A stretch of DNA of 34,394 nucleotides from Oscillospiraceae bacterium (GTDB lineage Bacteria > Bacillota > Clostridia > Oscillospirales > Ruminococcaceae): assembly GCA_016288755.1 (NCBI GenBank), contig JAEELE010000018.1:1-34394 (forward strand). Reading direction: 5' to 3'. The first letter of the stretch is position 1, and each line of letters opens with the position of its first letter. Positions 13,643-21,162 of the stretch are shown one piece after another. The notes under the pieces are model-generated. The model did not search any database. It saw only the letters and a program-made list of their open reading frames with translations, and was not told the DNA's origin. A program made the position numbers and the translations under genes.

Positions 13643-13712
13643 CCTCCTACCTCCTACCTCACTTCTCACTTCTCATTTCTCATTTCTAACCTCTAAACCT
13701 CTAACCTCTAAC
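13643..13712. repeat. Period-7 repeat array, reverse orientation
   Basis: Ten heptamers run CCTCCTA x2, CCTCACT, TCTCACT, TCTCATT x2, TCTAACC, TCTAAAC, CTCTAAC x2. This is the reverse complement of the AGTNAGR family. With the array at 13552-13597 it forms a large inverted repeat whose centre is closed by TGTTCC/GGAACA. Confidence 0.85.
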
Positions 13713-13732
13713 CGCGAAAGGAGCCACACACC

Positions 13733-16060
13733 ATGCATCTGACCTCTGACGAACAAATCTACATGGTCAACGGGCAGTCGCTCTTCGGCATGGGCGAAAT
13801 CCCGGAGAAGGACGTGCCGCGCCTCCAGCTGCTCGACGGCGGCACCGGGCTCAACCTCGAACAGCTCTGCGGCGACCTGCTCATTCACGCGGGGCGCCCC
13901 GGCTACGGCTCTGCGGCTTACCGCAGGGTGATCGAATATTTCTATCAGCCGGACATGCTCGAGACCGACGAGGAGCGCGCGCTTTATGACTGGCTCTGTG
14001 AGCAGCTCCGCGCACGCATTCCCGACATGACCGCGCCCGGCTGCTATCCGCCCGGCATGCTGCTCGGCGCGACATGGGACCCCGAAACGGTCTATGCGGT
14101 CGGCAAGGCGCTCGGGCATGAGGCGCGCGCCTACGGCGTGCATGTGCTGCTCGGGACGCCGAATGTCAATCTGCACCGCGACCCGCGCAACGGGCGGCTC
14201 TTCGAGGGCTACTCAGAGGACCCGTATCTCATCACGAAGCTCGCGCCCGCGCTGGTCCGCGGCGTGCAGTCCGAGGGCGTCGCGGCAAATGTCAAGCACT
14301 TCGCCGCGAACAATCAGGAGACGAACCGCGTCGGCATCAACGAATACATCCCCGAGCGCGCGCTGCACGAGCTCTATCTGCCGGGCTTTGAAGCCTGCGT
14401 CAGGTCGGGCTGCGCGACCGTCATGGCGGCGTACAATCAGATCAACGGCGTGCCCTGCACGGAAAACCAGTGGCTGCTGACCGGTCTGCTGCGCAATGAA
14501 TGGGGCTTTGACGGGCTTGTCATGAGCGACTGGGGCGCGATCTTCCGCCCGGCGGAGGCGGTCAGCGCGGGCTGCGATCTCAATATGCCCGGACCCGTTT
14601 CCTCCGAGCCGCTCAGAAAATCGCTTGCAGCCGGACTGCTTGACCCGGAACGGCTCGCCGAATCGGCAGAGCGCGCCGTCACACTCGCGCGCAGATATGC
14701 GCTGCCGCCGACGGGACACATCGACACGGAAATGACCGGCCGCGCCGCATACAACGCCGCCGCGGAGGGCATTGTCATGCTCGAGAATTACCCGCGCGAT
14801 CAGCAGAAAACGGAATACTGCTGCCCGCTGCCGAAGGAATCCAAGATTGCGCTGATGGGCACGCTCAACGGCGATCTGCTCTTCTGCGGCGAGGGCAGCG
14901 CGTGCATCCGCACCAACCGCAATTCGCGTCTGTGCGCCGAGCTGCGAAAGCGGTTTGCAGCCGCGCAGACCGGGCTCTATGACGGCGCTGACGTGCTGAT
15001 CTATGTCCTCAACGTGTCCGGGCAGGAGGGCAACGACAAAAAAACGATCCGCATCCCGCAGCAGGAGCAGGAGAAGCTCAGCAAGCTCGGCGGCTACGCG
15101 AGACGCCGCGACATGCGCTCTGTGCTGCTCATCAATGCATCGGGACCGGTCACGGGCTGGGCGCTCAACAGCTTTGACGCGATGTTCTTCGTGTCGCTGC
15201 CGGGCATGCAGGGTGCCGCCGCGATCGCGGATATCCTCTGCGGCAAGATCAACCCCTCGGGGCGTCTGCCGCTGACCTTCCCCTACTCCGAGTATGATCT
15301 GCCGACCTGTCTGAACTTCCCCGGCGACGGTCTGACCGCGTATTACGGCGAGGGCATTTTCGTCGGCTACCGCTATTTTGTCACGTGGCATCACCGCGAT
15401 ATCGACGATGATTATGCCATGTACAATTTCGGCTACGGGTTGTCCTATTCGACCTTCGAGGTGAAGAATCTGCGCGTCACTGGCGGCGATATCGCGCACG
15501 GGCTCGATCTGGCAGCCGAGGTCGAAAACACCGGCAAGGCAGCGGGAAAGACCGTGGTGCAGGTCTATCTGCACGACCCGGTCTCAGCGCTGACAAAGCC
15601 GGTCTGCACACTGTGCGCGTTCCGCAAGGTATTCGTGGAGCCCGGGCAGACCGTCACCGTGCAGATGCATGTCGACCGCCGCGCCTTCGAGAGCTGGGAC
15701 CCGAATCTCCGCGCATGGACGCTCGAGGACGGGCAATATATTCTCAATGCAACTGTCGGGGACGCCGACGCGATCGACTGGCGGAGCCGCTTTGACGCCG
15801 TGCTGCGCTATGACGGCGAATCGCCCTACAGCTGGGGCGAGGGCACGAGCATCCGCGAGATCATCGAAAATCCCGACCTCAAGGCGGCGCTGCAGAGCTT
15901 CATGCAGGTGCACGGGCTCCCGTGGGAAAAGGTGCTCTGGACCTATGAATACATCCCGCAGGAGCGCGTCGGCAAGACGCTGCGGAACGCCGGATGCTCC
16001 GCCGAAGCCCTCGCGGAATGGCTGCAGACGCTGCGGAGTATGCGGCATCTGAAGAGGTGA
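13733..16060 (+). CDS. Glycoside hydrolase family 3 (beta-glucosidase/beta-xylosidase type)
   Basis: A 775-residue enzyme without a signal peptide, so it likely acts in the cytoplasm on imported oligosaccharides. The N-terminal TIM-barrel domain contains PPGMLLGATWDPE, GTPNVNLHRDPRNGRLFEGY, the substrate-binding KHFAANNQETNR and the nucleophile motif GFDGLVMSDWGA (Asp ~266). An alpha/beta sandwich domain (~370-540) and a C-terminal fibronectin III-like domain (~600-690, VENTGKAAGKTVVQVYLHDP) complete the usual three-domain layout. AAAGGAG lies 9 nt before the ATG. A beta-glucosidase is the most common activity; xylosidase or other beta-glycosidase activity is possible. The GH3 enzyme and the TfoX-N gene 4 nt downstream probably share a transcript. 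Confidence 0.93.
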   Translation: MHLTSDEQIYMVNGQSLFGMGEIPEKDVPRLQLLDGGTGLNLEQLCGDLLIHAGRPGYGSAAYRRVIEYFYQPDMLETDEERALYDWLCEQLRARIPDMTAPGCYPPGMLLGATWDPETVYAVGKALGHEARAYGVHVLLGTPNVNLHRDPRNGRLFEGYSEDPYLITKLAPALVRGVQSEGVAANVKHFAANNQETNRVGINEYIPERALHELYLPGFEACVRSGCATVMAAYNQINGVPCTENQWLLTGLLRNEWGFDGLVMSDWGAIFRPAEAVSAGCDLNMPGPVSSEPLRKSLAAGLLDPERLAESAERAVTLARRYALPPTGHIDTEMTGRAAYNAAAEGIVMLENYPRDQQKTEYCCPLPKESKIALMGTLNGDLLFCGEGSACIRTNRNSRLCAELRKRFAAAQTGLYDGADVLIYVLNVSGQEGNDKKTIRIPQQEQEKLSKLGGYARRRDMRSVLLINASGPVTGWALNSFDAMFFVSLPGMQGAAAIADILCGKINPSGRLPLTFPYSEYDLPTCLNFPGDGLTAYYGEGIFVGYRYFVTWHHRDIDDDYAMYNFGYGLSYSTFEVKNLRVTGGDIAHGLDLAAEVENTGKAAGKTVVQVYLHDPVSALTKPVCTLCAFRKVFVEPGQTVTVQMHVDRRAFESWDPNLRAWTLEDGQYILNATVGDADAIDWRSRFDAVLRYDGESPYSWGEGTSIREIIENPDLKAALQSFMQVHGLPWEKVLWTYEYIPQERVGKTLRNAGCSAEALAEWLQTLRSMRHLKR

Positions 16061-16064
16061 CGGT

Positions 16065-16373
16065 ATGGCATCCGACAAAGGCTATCTTGAATATATTCTC
16101 GAGCAGCTCAGCGGGGTCGGCGGCATCACGCACCGCAAAATGATGGGCGAATTTCTGCTCTATTCGGACGGGCGGCTGTTCGGCGGCATCTACGACAACC
16201 GCCTGCTCGTCAAGCCGACCCAATCTGCGCGCCGCATGATGCCCGACGCGCCGCAGGAGCTCCCCTATCCGGGCGCAAAGCCGATGCTTCTGGTCGAGCA
16301 GGTCGACGACAGCGCTTTTCTCGCAGCGCTCGTCAGCGCGATGACAGATGAGCTCCCGCCGCCGAAGAAATAG
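16065..16373 (+). CDS. TfoX N-terminal domain protein
   Basis: A 102-residue protein that is essentially one TfoX_N domain: YLEYILEQLSGVGGITHRKM, MGEFLLYSDGRLFGGIYDNR, LLVKPTQSARRM and the GAKPMLLVEQVDD strand. In Gammaproteobacteria TfoX/Sxy activates competence genes, but stand-alone N-domains in Firmicutes have no known competence role, so no function is transferred. GAGGTGA lies just before the ATG and the stop of the GH3 gene is 4 nt upstream. Confidence 0.88.
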   Translation: MASDKGYLEYILEQLSGVGGITHRKMMGEFLLYSDGRLFGGIYDNRLLVKPTQSARRMMPDAPQELPYPGAKPMLLVEQVDDSAFLAALVSAMTDELPPPKK

Positions 16374-16403
16374 CAAGATCGTCATATTTCTGAGGCGCAC
16401 ACG

Positions 16404-16619
16404 ATGACAGATCATCTCGCAAAAACCGGCAGAATCATCTCCGGCGAGATGGCGGGCTATGCGCTCCGCGCCGAATACAGTCCCGACACAGGCGGGTATG
16501 TCCTGTATTTTTCGCACGATTTCGCACAGCATTCCGCCGACGGTTTCGATGAATGGTATCCCGATCTGCATTCGCTGACGCTTCGGGTCAGCGGGCTTTC
16601 GGTCGCTTGGGACGCATGA
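16404..16619 (+). CDS. Small protein of unknown function
   Basis: A 71-residue frame with a weak ribosome site (GAGGCG) 6 nt before the ATG. The sequence alternates polar and hydrophobic residues (GYALRAEYSPDTGGYVLYFS, then FDEWYPDLHSLTLRVSGLSV), consistent with a small beta-rich fold. It follows the TfoX-N gene by 30 nt on the same strand. Its last 32 nt overlap the end of the convergent membrane-protein gene, which slightly lowers confidence that both ends are correct. Confidence 0.5.
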   Translation: MTDHLAKTGRIISGEMAGYALRAEYSPDTGGYVLYFSHDFAQHSADGFDEWYPDLHSLTLRVSGLSVAWDA

Positions 16620-17040
16620 AAACAGCGTGCCTGCATGCAAACCGGAGCTTTGCACGCTCGCGCAGATGCATGAGCCCATGCGCTCGCCGACGGATCGCGG
16701 GCGCCTCCATGCTGACGCCGCGCACGCCGCCGAGCATCCCGCAGAGGACTGCCGCGGGCAGCAGCGTCGGGAAACCGACCCGCCCGACGGCGAACCACCC
16801 CGCCAGATACCACAGCGCCGACAGGCAAAGCCCCGCGGCTGCGCCGTTCTGCCAGCCGTGCGACCGCATCCGCCGCGCCGTGCTGCGTCCCGCCGCATAG
16901 CATCCGAGAAGCACCGGCAGCGCTGCGATCCACGGCAGGAGCCGCAGCGGCAGATCGACGTATGTGAAAATCAACGCAGATACGAGAAATCCGGTGCTCG
17001 ACACCGGAAGCCCGACCAGCAAAATGCCGCGTCTGCGCAT
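16588..17040 (-). CDS. Small four-helix membrane protein (TIGR04086-like)
   Basis: A 150-residue protein from ATG 17040 (MRRRGILLVG), chosen because GAGGGGGTGA lies upstream. Four hydrophobic helices are visible in residues ~5-115: GILLVGLPVSSTGFLVSALI, LLPWIAALPVLLGCYAAG, AAAGLCLSALWYLAGWF and TLLPAAVLCGMLGGV. This matches the size and topology of the TIGR04086 membrane family from Clostridia, which is often near housekeeping genes and has no assigned function. The basic tail of about 35 residues beyond the last helix overlaps a convergent gene. Confidence 0.6.
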   Translation of the reverse strand: MRRRGILLVGLPVSSTGFLVSALIFTYVDLPLRLLPWIAALPVLLGCYAAGRSTARRMRSHGWQNGAAAGLCLSALWYLAGWFAVGRVGFPTLLPAAVLCGMLGGVRGVSMEAPAIRRRAHGLMHLRERAKLRFACRHAVFMRPKRPKAR

Positions 17041-17091
17041 GACGGTCACCCCCTCAGGGGAGCATATGCACCGGTCCCGGACAATAGAACG

Positions 17092-17126
17092 CCCCGCACC
17101 TGTTTTCACGCAGATGCGGGGTTTTT
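17092..17126. terminator. Intergenic hairpin, probable terminator
   Basis: CCCCGCA (17092-17098) and TGCGGGG (17115-17121) form a 7-bp stem followed on the plus strand by T5. On the minus strand the tail is CGTTCTATT. By position it should end the larC transcript on the minus strand, although the better T-run is on the plus strand; it may act in both directions. Confidence 0.5.
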
Positions 17127-17167
17127 GGTGATAATGCACGCGAGATCAACGCGGGAGCATGCCCGGC

Positions 17168-18379
17168 TCATGAATCCTCCGCGGATTCGCTCAGGGAAAC
17201 CTCCGAAAGCGCACAGCCCTTCGCCCGCGCGATTGCAGCAATATCGTCATATTCCGGCTTCGCGCGTGAAACGCCGAACCCGGACGAATGTTTGATCCGG
17301 ACATCGCCGTCAGCCGTGTGCAGGGTCTCAGATTCGCGGTTCAGCATATACCGGCTGCAAACCGTTTCGCGGACACCGAGGGTTGTCGTGTGCCGGAAAA
17401 TCAGCCGCAGCATTGTGTCACGGTCGGTCAGCTCGCAGAGCACTGTGAGCAGAATGCCCGGGCGCCCCTTCTTCATCATGACCGGCGACGTGAACACATC
17501 CCGCGCACCGGCAGCGAGCAAAGCCTCCTGTGCAAAGCCGACCGCCTCGCCTGTCATGTCGTCGAGATTGCAGCGAAGCTCGCAGATCTGTGCAGGCTGA
17601 AATTCGGTCTCGCCGAGAAATGCACGCACGGCATTCATTCTCGGAAACACTTTTTTTCCGAGTCCATACGCGATTTTTTCAGTGCACATGACAGGCATCG
17701 AAACAAATTCATCAACGTAATATTTCAGCAGCGCCGCGCCGGTCGGGGTGCAGAGCTCGCCCTCGATCGCGCCGCCATAGCACGGGATTCCGCGCAGCAA
17801 ATAGGCGGTCGCAGGTGCCGGAACCGGCAGGATCCCGTGGGCACAGTGCACATGCCCGCTGCCGACATGCACCGGCGACGCGAGCACGCGGTCGGGTCTG
17901 AGCCATTCCATCAGCAGGCAGACCCCGACGATATCGGCGACCGCATCGGCAGTGCCGACCTCGTGAAAATGGACCGCACCGACCGGTTTTCCGTGCACCT
18001 CGCTCTCCGCCTCCGCCAGAAGCGTATAGACCGCAACTGACTTTTCCCGCACAGCTTCCGGGAGGTTCAGCCCGCGGATCATCGCCGCAATATCCTCCAA
18101 TTTTGCGTGATGATGCGGGTGATCGTGGCGGTGCTCGCCGTCGTGGCGGTGCCCGTGCGCGTCGTGACTATGCTCCTCTGCGCCGTCAACCGTCACGCGC
18201 ATTTGCAGTCCGCGTATGCCCGCCTGCTCCGCCTCGGTCAGCGCGACCGCGACCCCGGGAATCCCGGCGGAATTGACCGCATCGAGAAACGGCTGCGGGT
18301 CGTCGAGCAGCCCGAGCAGCGCCGCGGTGAGCATATCACCCGCCGCGCCCATGCTGCATTCCAGATAGATGGTCTTCAT
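17168..18379 (-). CDS. larC: Nickel insertion protein of nickel-pincer cofactor synthesis
   Basis: A 403-residue protein starting MKTIYLECSMGAAGDM, the conserved LarC opening. LarC uses CTP to insert nickel into pyridinium-3,5-bisthiocarboxylic acid mononucleotide, the last step in making the nickel-pincer cofactor of lactate racemase and related enzymes. Conserved segments include VHFHEVGTADAVADIVG, SPVHVGSGHVHCAHGILPVP, CTPTGAALLKYY and LRCNLDDMTGEAVGFA. A His-rich linker at ~68-92 (HSHDAHGHRHDGEHRHDHPH) probably holds nickel. It is a single uninterrupted frame, unlike Lactobacillus plantarum, where LarC is made by programmed frameshift. GGAG precedes the ATG by 5 nt and the larB stop is 18 nt upstream, so it is the last gene of the operon. 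Confidence 0.93.
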   Translation of the reverse strand: MKTIYLECSMGAAGDMLTAALLGLLDDPQPFLDAVNSAGIPGVAVALTEAEQAGIRGLQMRVTVDGAEEHSHDAHGHRHDGEHRHDHPHHHAKLEDIAAMIRGLNLPEAVREKSVAVYTLLAEAESEVHGKPVGAVHFHEVGTADAVADIVGVCLLMEWLRPDRVLASPVHVGSGHVHCAHGILPVPAPATAYLLRGIPCYGGAIEGELCTPTGAALLKYYVDEFVSMPVMCTEKIAYGLGKKVFPRMNAVRAFLGETEFQPAQICELRCNLDDMTGEAVGFAQEALLAAGARDVFTSPVMMKKGRPGILLTVLCELTDRDTMLRLIFRHTTTLGVRETVCSRYMLNRESETLHTADGDVRIKHSSGFGVSRAKPEYDDIAAIARAKGCALSEVSLSESAEDS

Positions 18380-18397
18380 ATTTTCTCCGTATTTCCG

Positions 18398-19153
18398 TTA
18401 TTTTTGCGATATGTGCGCGATCATGGACGCCTGATACGCCGCACCGAAGCCGTTGTCGATGTTGACGACGCTGACCCCGCTCGCGCAGGAATTCAGCATC
18501 GAAAGCAGCGCCGACAGCCCGCTGAACGATGCGCCGTAGCCGACGCTCGTGGGCACAGCGATCACCGGGCAGTCCGCGAGCCCGCCGATCACGCTCGCCA
18601 GCGCGCCCTCCATCCCCGCGATCGCAATGATGACGCGCGCCGACTGAATGACCCCGAGGTGCGCGAGCAGCCGGTGCAGCCCCGAAACGCCGACGTCGTA
18701 AAGGCGCACGACCCGGCAGCCGAGCGTCTCCGCGGTGAACGCTGCCTCCTCCGCGACCGGCAAGTCGCTCGTGCCGCCCGTCGCGACGACGATGCTGCCC
18801 GGCGCGCTGATCTCCGGCTCCGCGCCGATGCGCCCGATGTGCCCGGGTTCGTGATAGAGGAACGACAGCTTTTCCGCGATGATACGCGCTTTTTCAGCGT
18901 CAACGCGCGTGACGAGAACGGTTTTCTGACCGCCCTCCAGCAGCGCGTTCGCGATGCCGACGATCTGTTCGGCGGACTTGCCCGCGCCGTAGATCACCTC
19001 CGCCGCGCCCTGCCGCAGACTGCGGTGCAGGTCGGGCTTTGCGTATCCAAGCTCTGCAAACGGCTGCTGCTTCAGCATCAAAAACGCCGTATCTACGTCG
19101 GTTTCGCCGTTTGCGACCGCGTGCAGAAGCGCGCGGATATCTCCCGCGTCCAT
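18398..19153 (-). CDS. larB: Nickel-pincer cofactor synthesis carboxylase/hydrolase
   Basis: A 251-residue protein with an N-terminal helical region (~1-40, [20 protein letters not shown]) and a C-terminal PurE-like AIRC domain (~100-245). LarB carboxylates nicotinic acid adenine dinucleotide at C5 and releases AMP, giving the dicarboxylated pyridinium mononucleotide that LarE then thiolates. Recognisable segments are [66 protein letters not shown] and [16 protein letters not shown]. Its ATG overlaps the stop of the upstream small membrane gene by 1 nt (TAATG) and no good ribosome site is seen, so translation is probably coupled. Confidence 0.93.
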   Translation of the reverse strand: MDAGDIRALLHAVANGETDVDTAFLMLKQQPFAELGYAKPDLHRSLRQGAAEVIYGAGKSAEQIVGIANALLEGGQKTVLVTRVDAEKARIIAEKLSFLYHEPGHIGRIGAEPEISAPGSIVVATGGTSDLPVAEEAAFTAETLGCRVVRLYDVGVSGLHRLLAHLGVIQSARVIIAIAGMEGALASVIGGLADCPVIAVPTSVGYGASFSGLSALLSMLNSCASGVSVVNIDNGFGAAYQASMIAHISQK

Positions 19154-19464
19154 TACAGGCGGCGAACCGCTGCGCGCACCGTGCCGAGCGGGTCCTTCAC
19201 GATCAGCACAACGAGCCAGATCACCAGCCCGAGCACGACGACGCTGCCGCCGAGAAATGCGTCATTGCGCATGTCCTCGACCGCCGGCGTGAAATACTCC
19301 GCGCCCAGCTCGAGTAATTCGGAAGCCGCGTCGACCAGCCACATCAGCGACGCGCCCCAGTAGATCAGCGCGAGCGTGCCGACGTACATTTTGCGCGCGC
19401 GGTCGCTCAGATACCAGACGACGGTCGCAGCGATTGCGGCGAATGTGGAGAGCAATAAAGTCAT
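19153..19464 (-). CDS. Small membrane protein in the lar operon (103 aa)
   Basis: A 103-residue protein with three hydrophobic segments: [17 protein letters not shown] (~3-19), [20 protein letters not shown] (~29-48) and [17 protein letters not shown] (~72-88). Acidic residues lie in and after the second helix (D44, E49, E52) and within the loop before the third. Its start overlaps the upstream small membrane gene by 4 nt and its stop touches larB, so it is built into the operon. It does not resemble the known LarM/N/Q/O nickel transporter components as I recall them. A role in nickel supply, or as partner of a membrane enzyme that uses the cofactor, is only inference. Confidence 0.75.
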   Translation of the reverse strand: MTLLLSTFAAIAATVVWYLSDRARKMYVGTLALIYWGASLMWLVDAASELLELGAEYFTPAVEDMRNDAFLGGSVVVLGLVIWLVVLIVKDPLGTVRAAVRRL

Positions 19465-19829
19465 ACCCGTTCCTCCTCATGCACCGAAAGCACCGTATCT
19501 GTGTGTGTTTCGCGGCGGAAATGCTTCATGACCGCCAGCATCCCGCCCCAGACGGCAGTCACCAGCAGCGCCATCGCGACGCCATTGGTCGCCATTTCGC
19601 CGAGCACGTTTTCACCCGTTAGGAACGGGAAAACCGGCGACAGCTCGCCGTGCCAGACATGCTCGAACGCGAGCAGCGCCGAGCCGCCCCAAAGCAGCTT
19701 ATTCAGCAGACCGAGCTTCTCCGAGAGCCGCATTTCGCCCTCCTTTGCGGGCTGCTCCCGCTTTGCAATGACCTTCTGCGCGACGGTCGTGACGATCGCC
19801 TCCGCAGTCGGAACCAGAAAACATGCCAT
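19461..19829 (-). CDS. Small membrane protein in the lar operon (122 aa)
   Basis: A 122-residue protein lying 28 nt after larE. An N-terminal segment rich in small residues (MACFLVPTAEAIVTTVAQKV) is followed by a charged stretch (~22-40), a second segment around LLNKLLWGGSALLAFEHVWH and a third, NGVAMALLVTAVWGGMLAVM. A basic/His tail (KHFRRETHTDT...HEEERV) ends it. The HVWHGE motif after the second helix could bind metal. It overlaps the next small membrane gene by 4 nt, so the two are probably made in equal amounts and may form a complex. The family is not recognised. Confidence 0.75.
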   Translation of the reverse strand: MACFLVPTAEAIVTTVAQKVIAKREQPAKEGEMRLSEKLGLLNKLLWGGSALLAFEHVWHGELSPVFPFLTGENVLGEMATNGVAMALLVTAVWGGMLAVMKHFRRETHTDTVLSVHEEERV

Positions 19830-19857
19830 GATATATCCTCCTATTCAGACCCGTGGG

Positions 19858-20670
19858 TCATTGATGCAGGGATTCGTTCAGGCTGCCCATGCGGTAGCCC
19901 TGCAGGTCGAGCGCGGTATAGCGAATGCCGAGCGCGCGGAAATCGCGTAGGATCGCATCGCGATTTTCCAGCACCAGCAACATTTCCGCGGGGTCGACCT
20001 CGATGCGTGCGAGGTCGCCGCCGTGCAGCCGGACGCGCAGCCGGTGCACACCCAGAGCAGACAGAATCTGCTCGGCGCGGTCGATGCGCTCGAGCTTCTC
20101 CGGCGTGATCTTTTCTCCATACGGCACACGCGATGCCAGACATGCCGCGGCGGGGCGGTTCCATGTCGGGAGCCCCATTTCCTTCGAGAGCGCGCGGATC
20201 TCCTGCTTGGTCAGCGCCGCCTCCTGCAGCGGACTGCGCACGCCGCGCTCCCGCAGCGCGCGGCCGCCCGGTCGGTAGTCCGCAAGATCGTCATAATTTG
20301 AGCCGTCAAAGACATGTGCCAGCCCGAGGCGCTCCGCCTCCTCACGCACAATCGCAAAGACCGCACGCTTGCAGTAATAGCAGCGGTCGGGCGGATTCTC
20401 GCGCACGCCGTCAATCGAGCAGGCTGCCATCTCCCGGAGAATGAGCTCCGCACCGAGCTCACGGCACAGCACCGTGACCTGTTCGCAGTCGCGTGCCGGA
20501 ACGGTCTCTGACAGCACCGTCACAGGTATTGCCCGGACGCCCTCTGTTTTCAGCGCAGCTGCGAGCAGAAACGTCGAATCCACGCCGCCGGAAAATGCAA
20601 TCGCAGCGCTCCCGGCATCGCGCAGAATAAGTTGTAAATCCGCATATTTGCTGTATAAATCGCGCTCCAT
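19858..20670 (-). CDS. larE: Sulfur transferase of nickel-pincer cofactor synthesis
   Basis: A 270-residue protein from the ATG at 20670, chosen because GGGAGG is 7 nt upstream; the ATG at 20676 would be only 1 nt from it. LarE adenylates the pyridinium carboxylates and converts each to a thiocarboxylate. The PP-loop SGGVDSTFLLAA (~27-38) binds ATP, and the segments GVRSPLQEA, NRPAAACLASRVPYG, LGVHRLRVRLH and LDLQGYRMGSLN are typical. Besides the conserved Cys (~177 in ACLASR) there is CYYC (~97 and 100). The L. plantarum protein, which sacrifices its single Cys, lacks that pair as I recall. Three cysteines fit the [4Fe-4S] LarE type, which would be catalytic rather than single-use. First gene of the operon. 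Confidence 0.92.
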   Translation of the reverse strand: MERDLYSKYADLQLILRDAGSAAIAFSGGVDSTFLLAAALKTEGVRAIPVTVLSETVPARDCEQVTVLCRELGAELILREMAACSIDGVRENPPDRCYYCKRAVFAIVREEAERLGLAHVFDGSNYDDLADYRPGGRALRERGVRSPLQEAALTKQEIRALSKEMGLPTWNRPAAACLASRVPYGEKITPEKLERIDRAEQILSALGVHRLRVRLHGGDLARIEVDPAEMLLVLENRDAILRDFRALGIRYTALDLQGYRMGSLNESLHQ

Positions 20671-20696
20671 ACACATGCCTCCCGTATACTATAAAC

Positions 20697-20725
20697 ATTA
20701 TATCATATCGTCCGCGCCGTGTCAA
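20697..20725 (-). promoter_or_regulatory. Perfect sigma-A promoter of the lar operon
   Basis: On the minus strand TTGACA (20725-20720), a 17-bp spacer and TATAAT (20702-20697), both boxes perfect. The leader before the larE start is about 20 nt. Such a strong promoter suggests high basal expression unless an unseen repressor acts here. Confidence 0.9.
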
Positions 20726-20780
20726 TCATTTTATTCAGTTTTACCCTGTGCCGCGCCCGCAAAAAATTTCATTTTTCCTC

Positions 20781-20809
20781 TTTACTTTTACGCGATAATG
20801 TGCTAAAAT
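20781..20809 (+). promoter_or_regulatory. Sigma-A promoter of the yerC operon
   Basis: TTTACT (20781-20786), a 17-bp spacer and TAAAAT (20804-20809), about 33 nt before the yerC ATG. It is divergent from the lar promoter. Confidence 0.7.
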
Positions 20810-20841
20810 ATAAATATCAGCATTTGAAGGAGGGTCCAGCC

Positions 20842-21162
20842 ATGTTTAAGCCGCAGGATCAAGCCAATCTTCAGGATCTTTACGAGGGCTTTTCCGTCCT
20901 CGAAACGCCCGATGAGGTCGCAAAATTCATGCAGGACCTGTGCACGCCGCAGGAGCTTGTTGCCATCGCACAGCGCTACCAGATCGCCAAGCTGCTCGCC
21001 GAGGACTGCCGCTACGCCGAGATTGTTGCGAAAACCGGCACGAGCACAGCGACCATCAGCCGCGTCAACCGCTCGCTCAGCATGGTCAGTTACGGCGGAT
21101 ATGCGATCGTCTTTGACCGGCTGAAGGAGAAAAAGGGCGAATCCGGAGACGATAAAAAGTGA
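20842..21162 (+). CDS. YerC/YecD-type TrpR-like DNA-binding protein
   Basis: A 106-residue protein from ATG 20842 (MFKPQDQANLQDLYEGF), chosen because AAGGAGG lies 9 nt upstream. It is an all-helical TrpR-fold repressor. LCTPQELVAIAQRYQIAKLL and AEIVAKTGTSTATISRVNRS form the helix-turn-helix region, and SMVSYGGYAIVFDRLK ends the domain. The family is widespread in Firmicutes, with no confirmed effector. Its stop overlaps the GTG of the methyltransferase gene by 4 nt. It could regulate its own operon or the divergent lar operon; that is speculation from position. Confidence 0.88.
   Translation: MFKPQDQANLQDLYEGFSVLETPDEVAKFMQDLCTPQELVAIAQRYQIAKLLAEDCRYAEIVAKTGTSTATISRVNRSLSMVSYGGYAIVFDRLKEKKGESGDDKK

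Noticed and set aside
13552-13712. CRISPR array or REP element
   Set aside because: There are no spacers; the 7-bp units are directly adjacent, and no cas genes are in the window.
16065-16373. Natural competence activator based on the TfoX domain
   Set aside because: Only the N-terminal domain is present and no competence genes are nearby, so the functional label was not transferred.
16627-17295. Plus-strand frame across the small membrane protein gene
   Set aside because: Arg/Pro/His-rich shadow without a ribosome site; the minus frame encodes four clean hydrophobic helices behind a good ribosome site.
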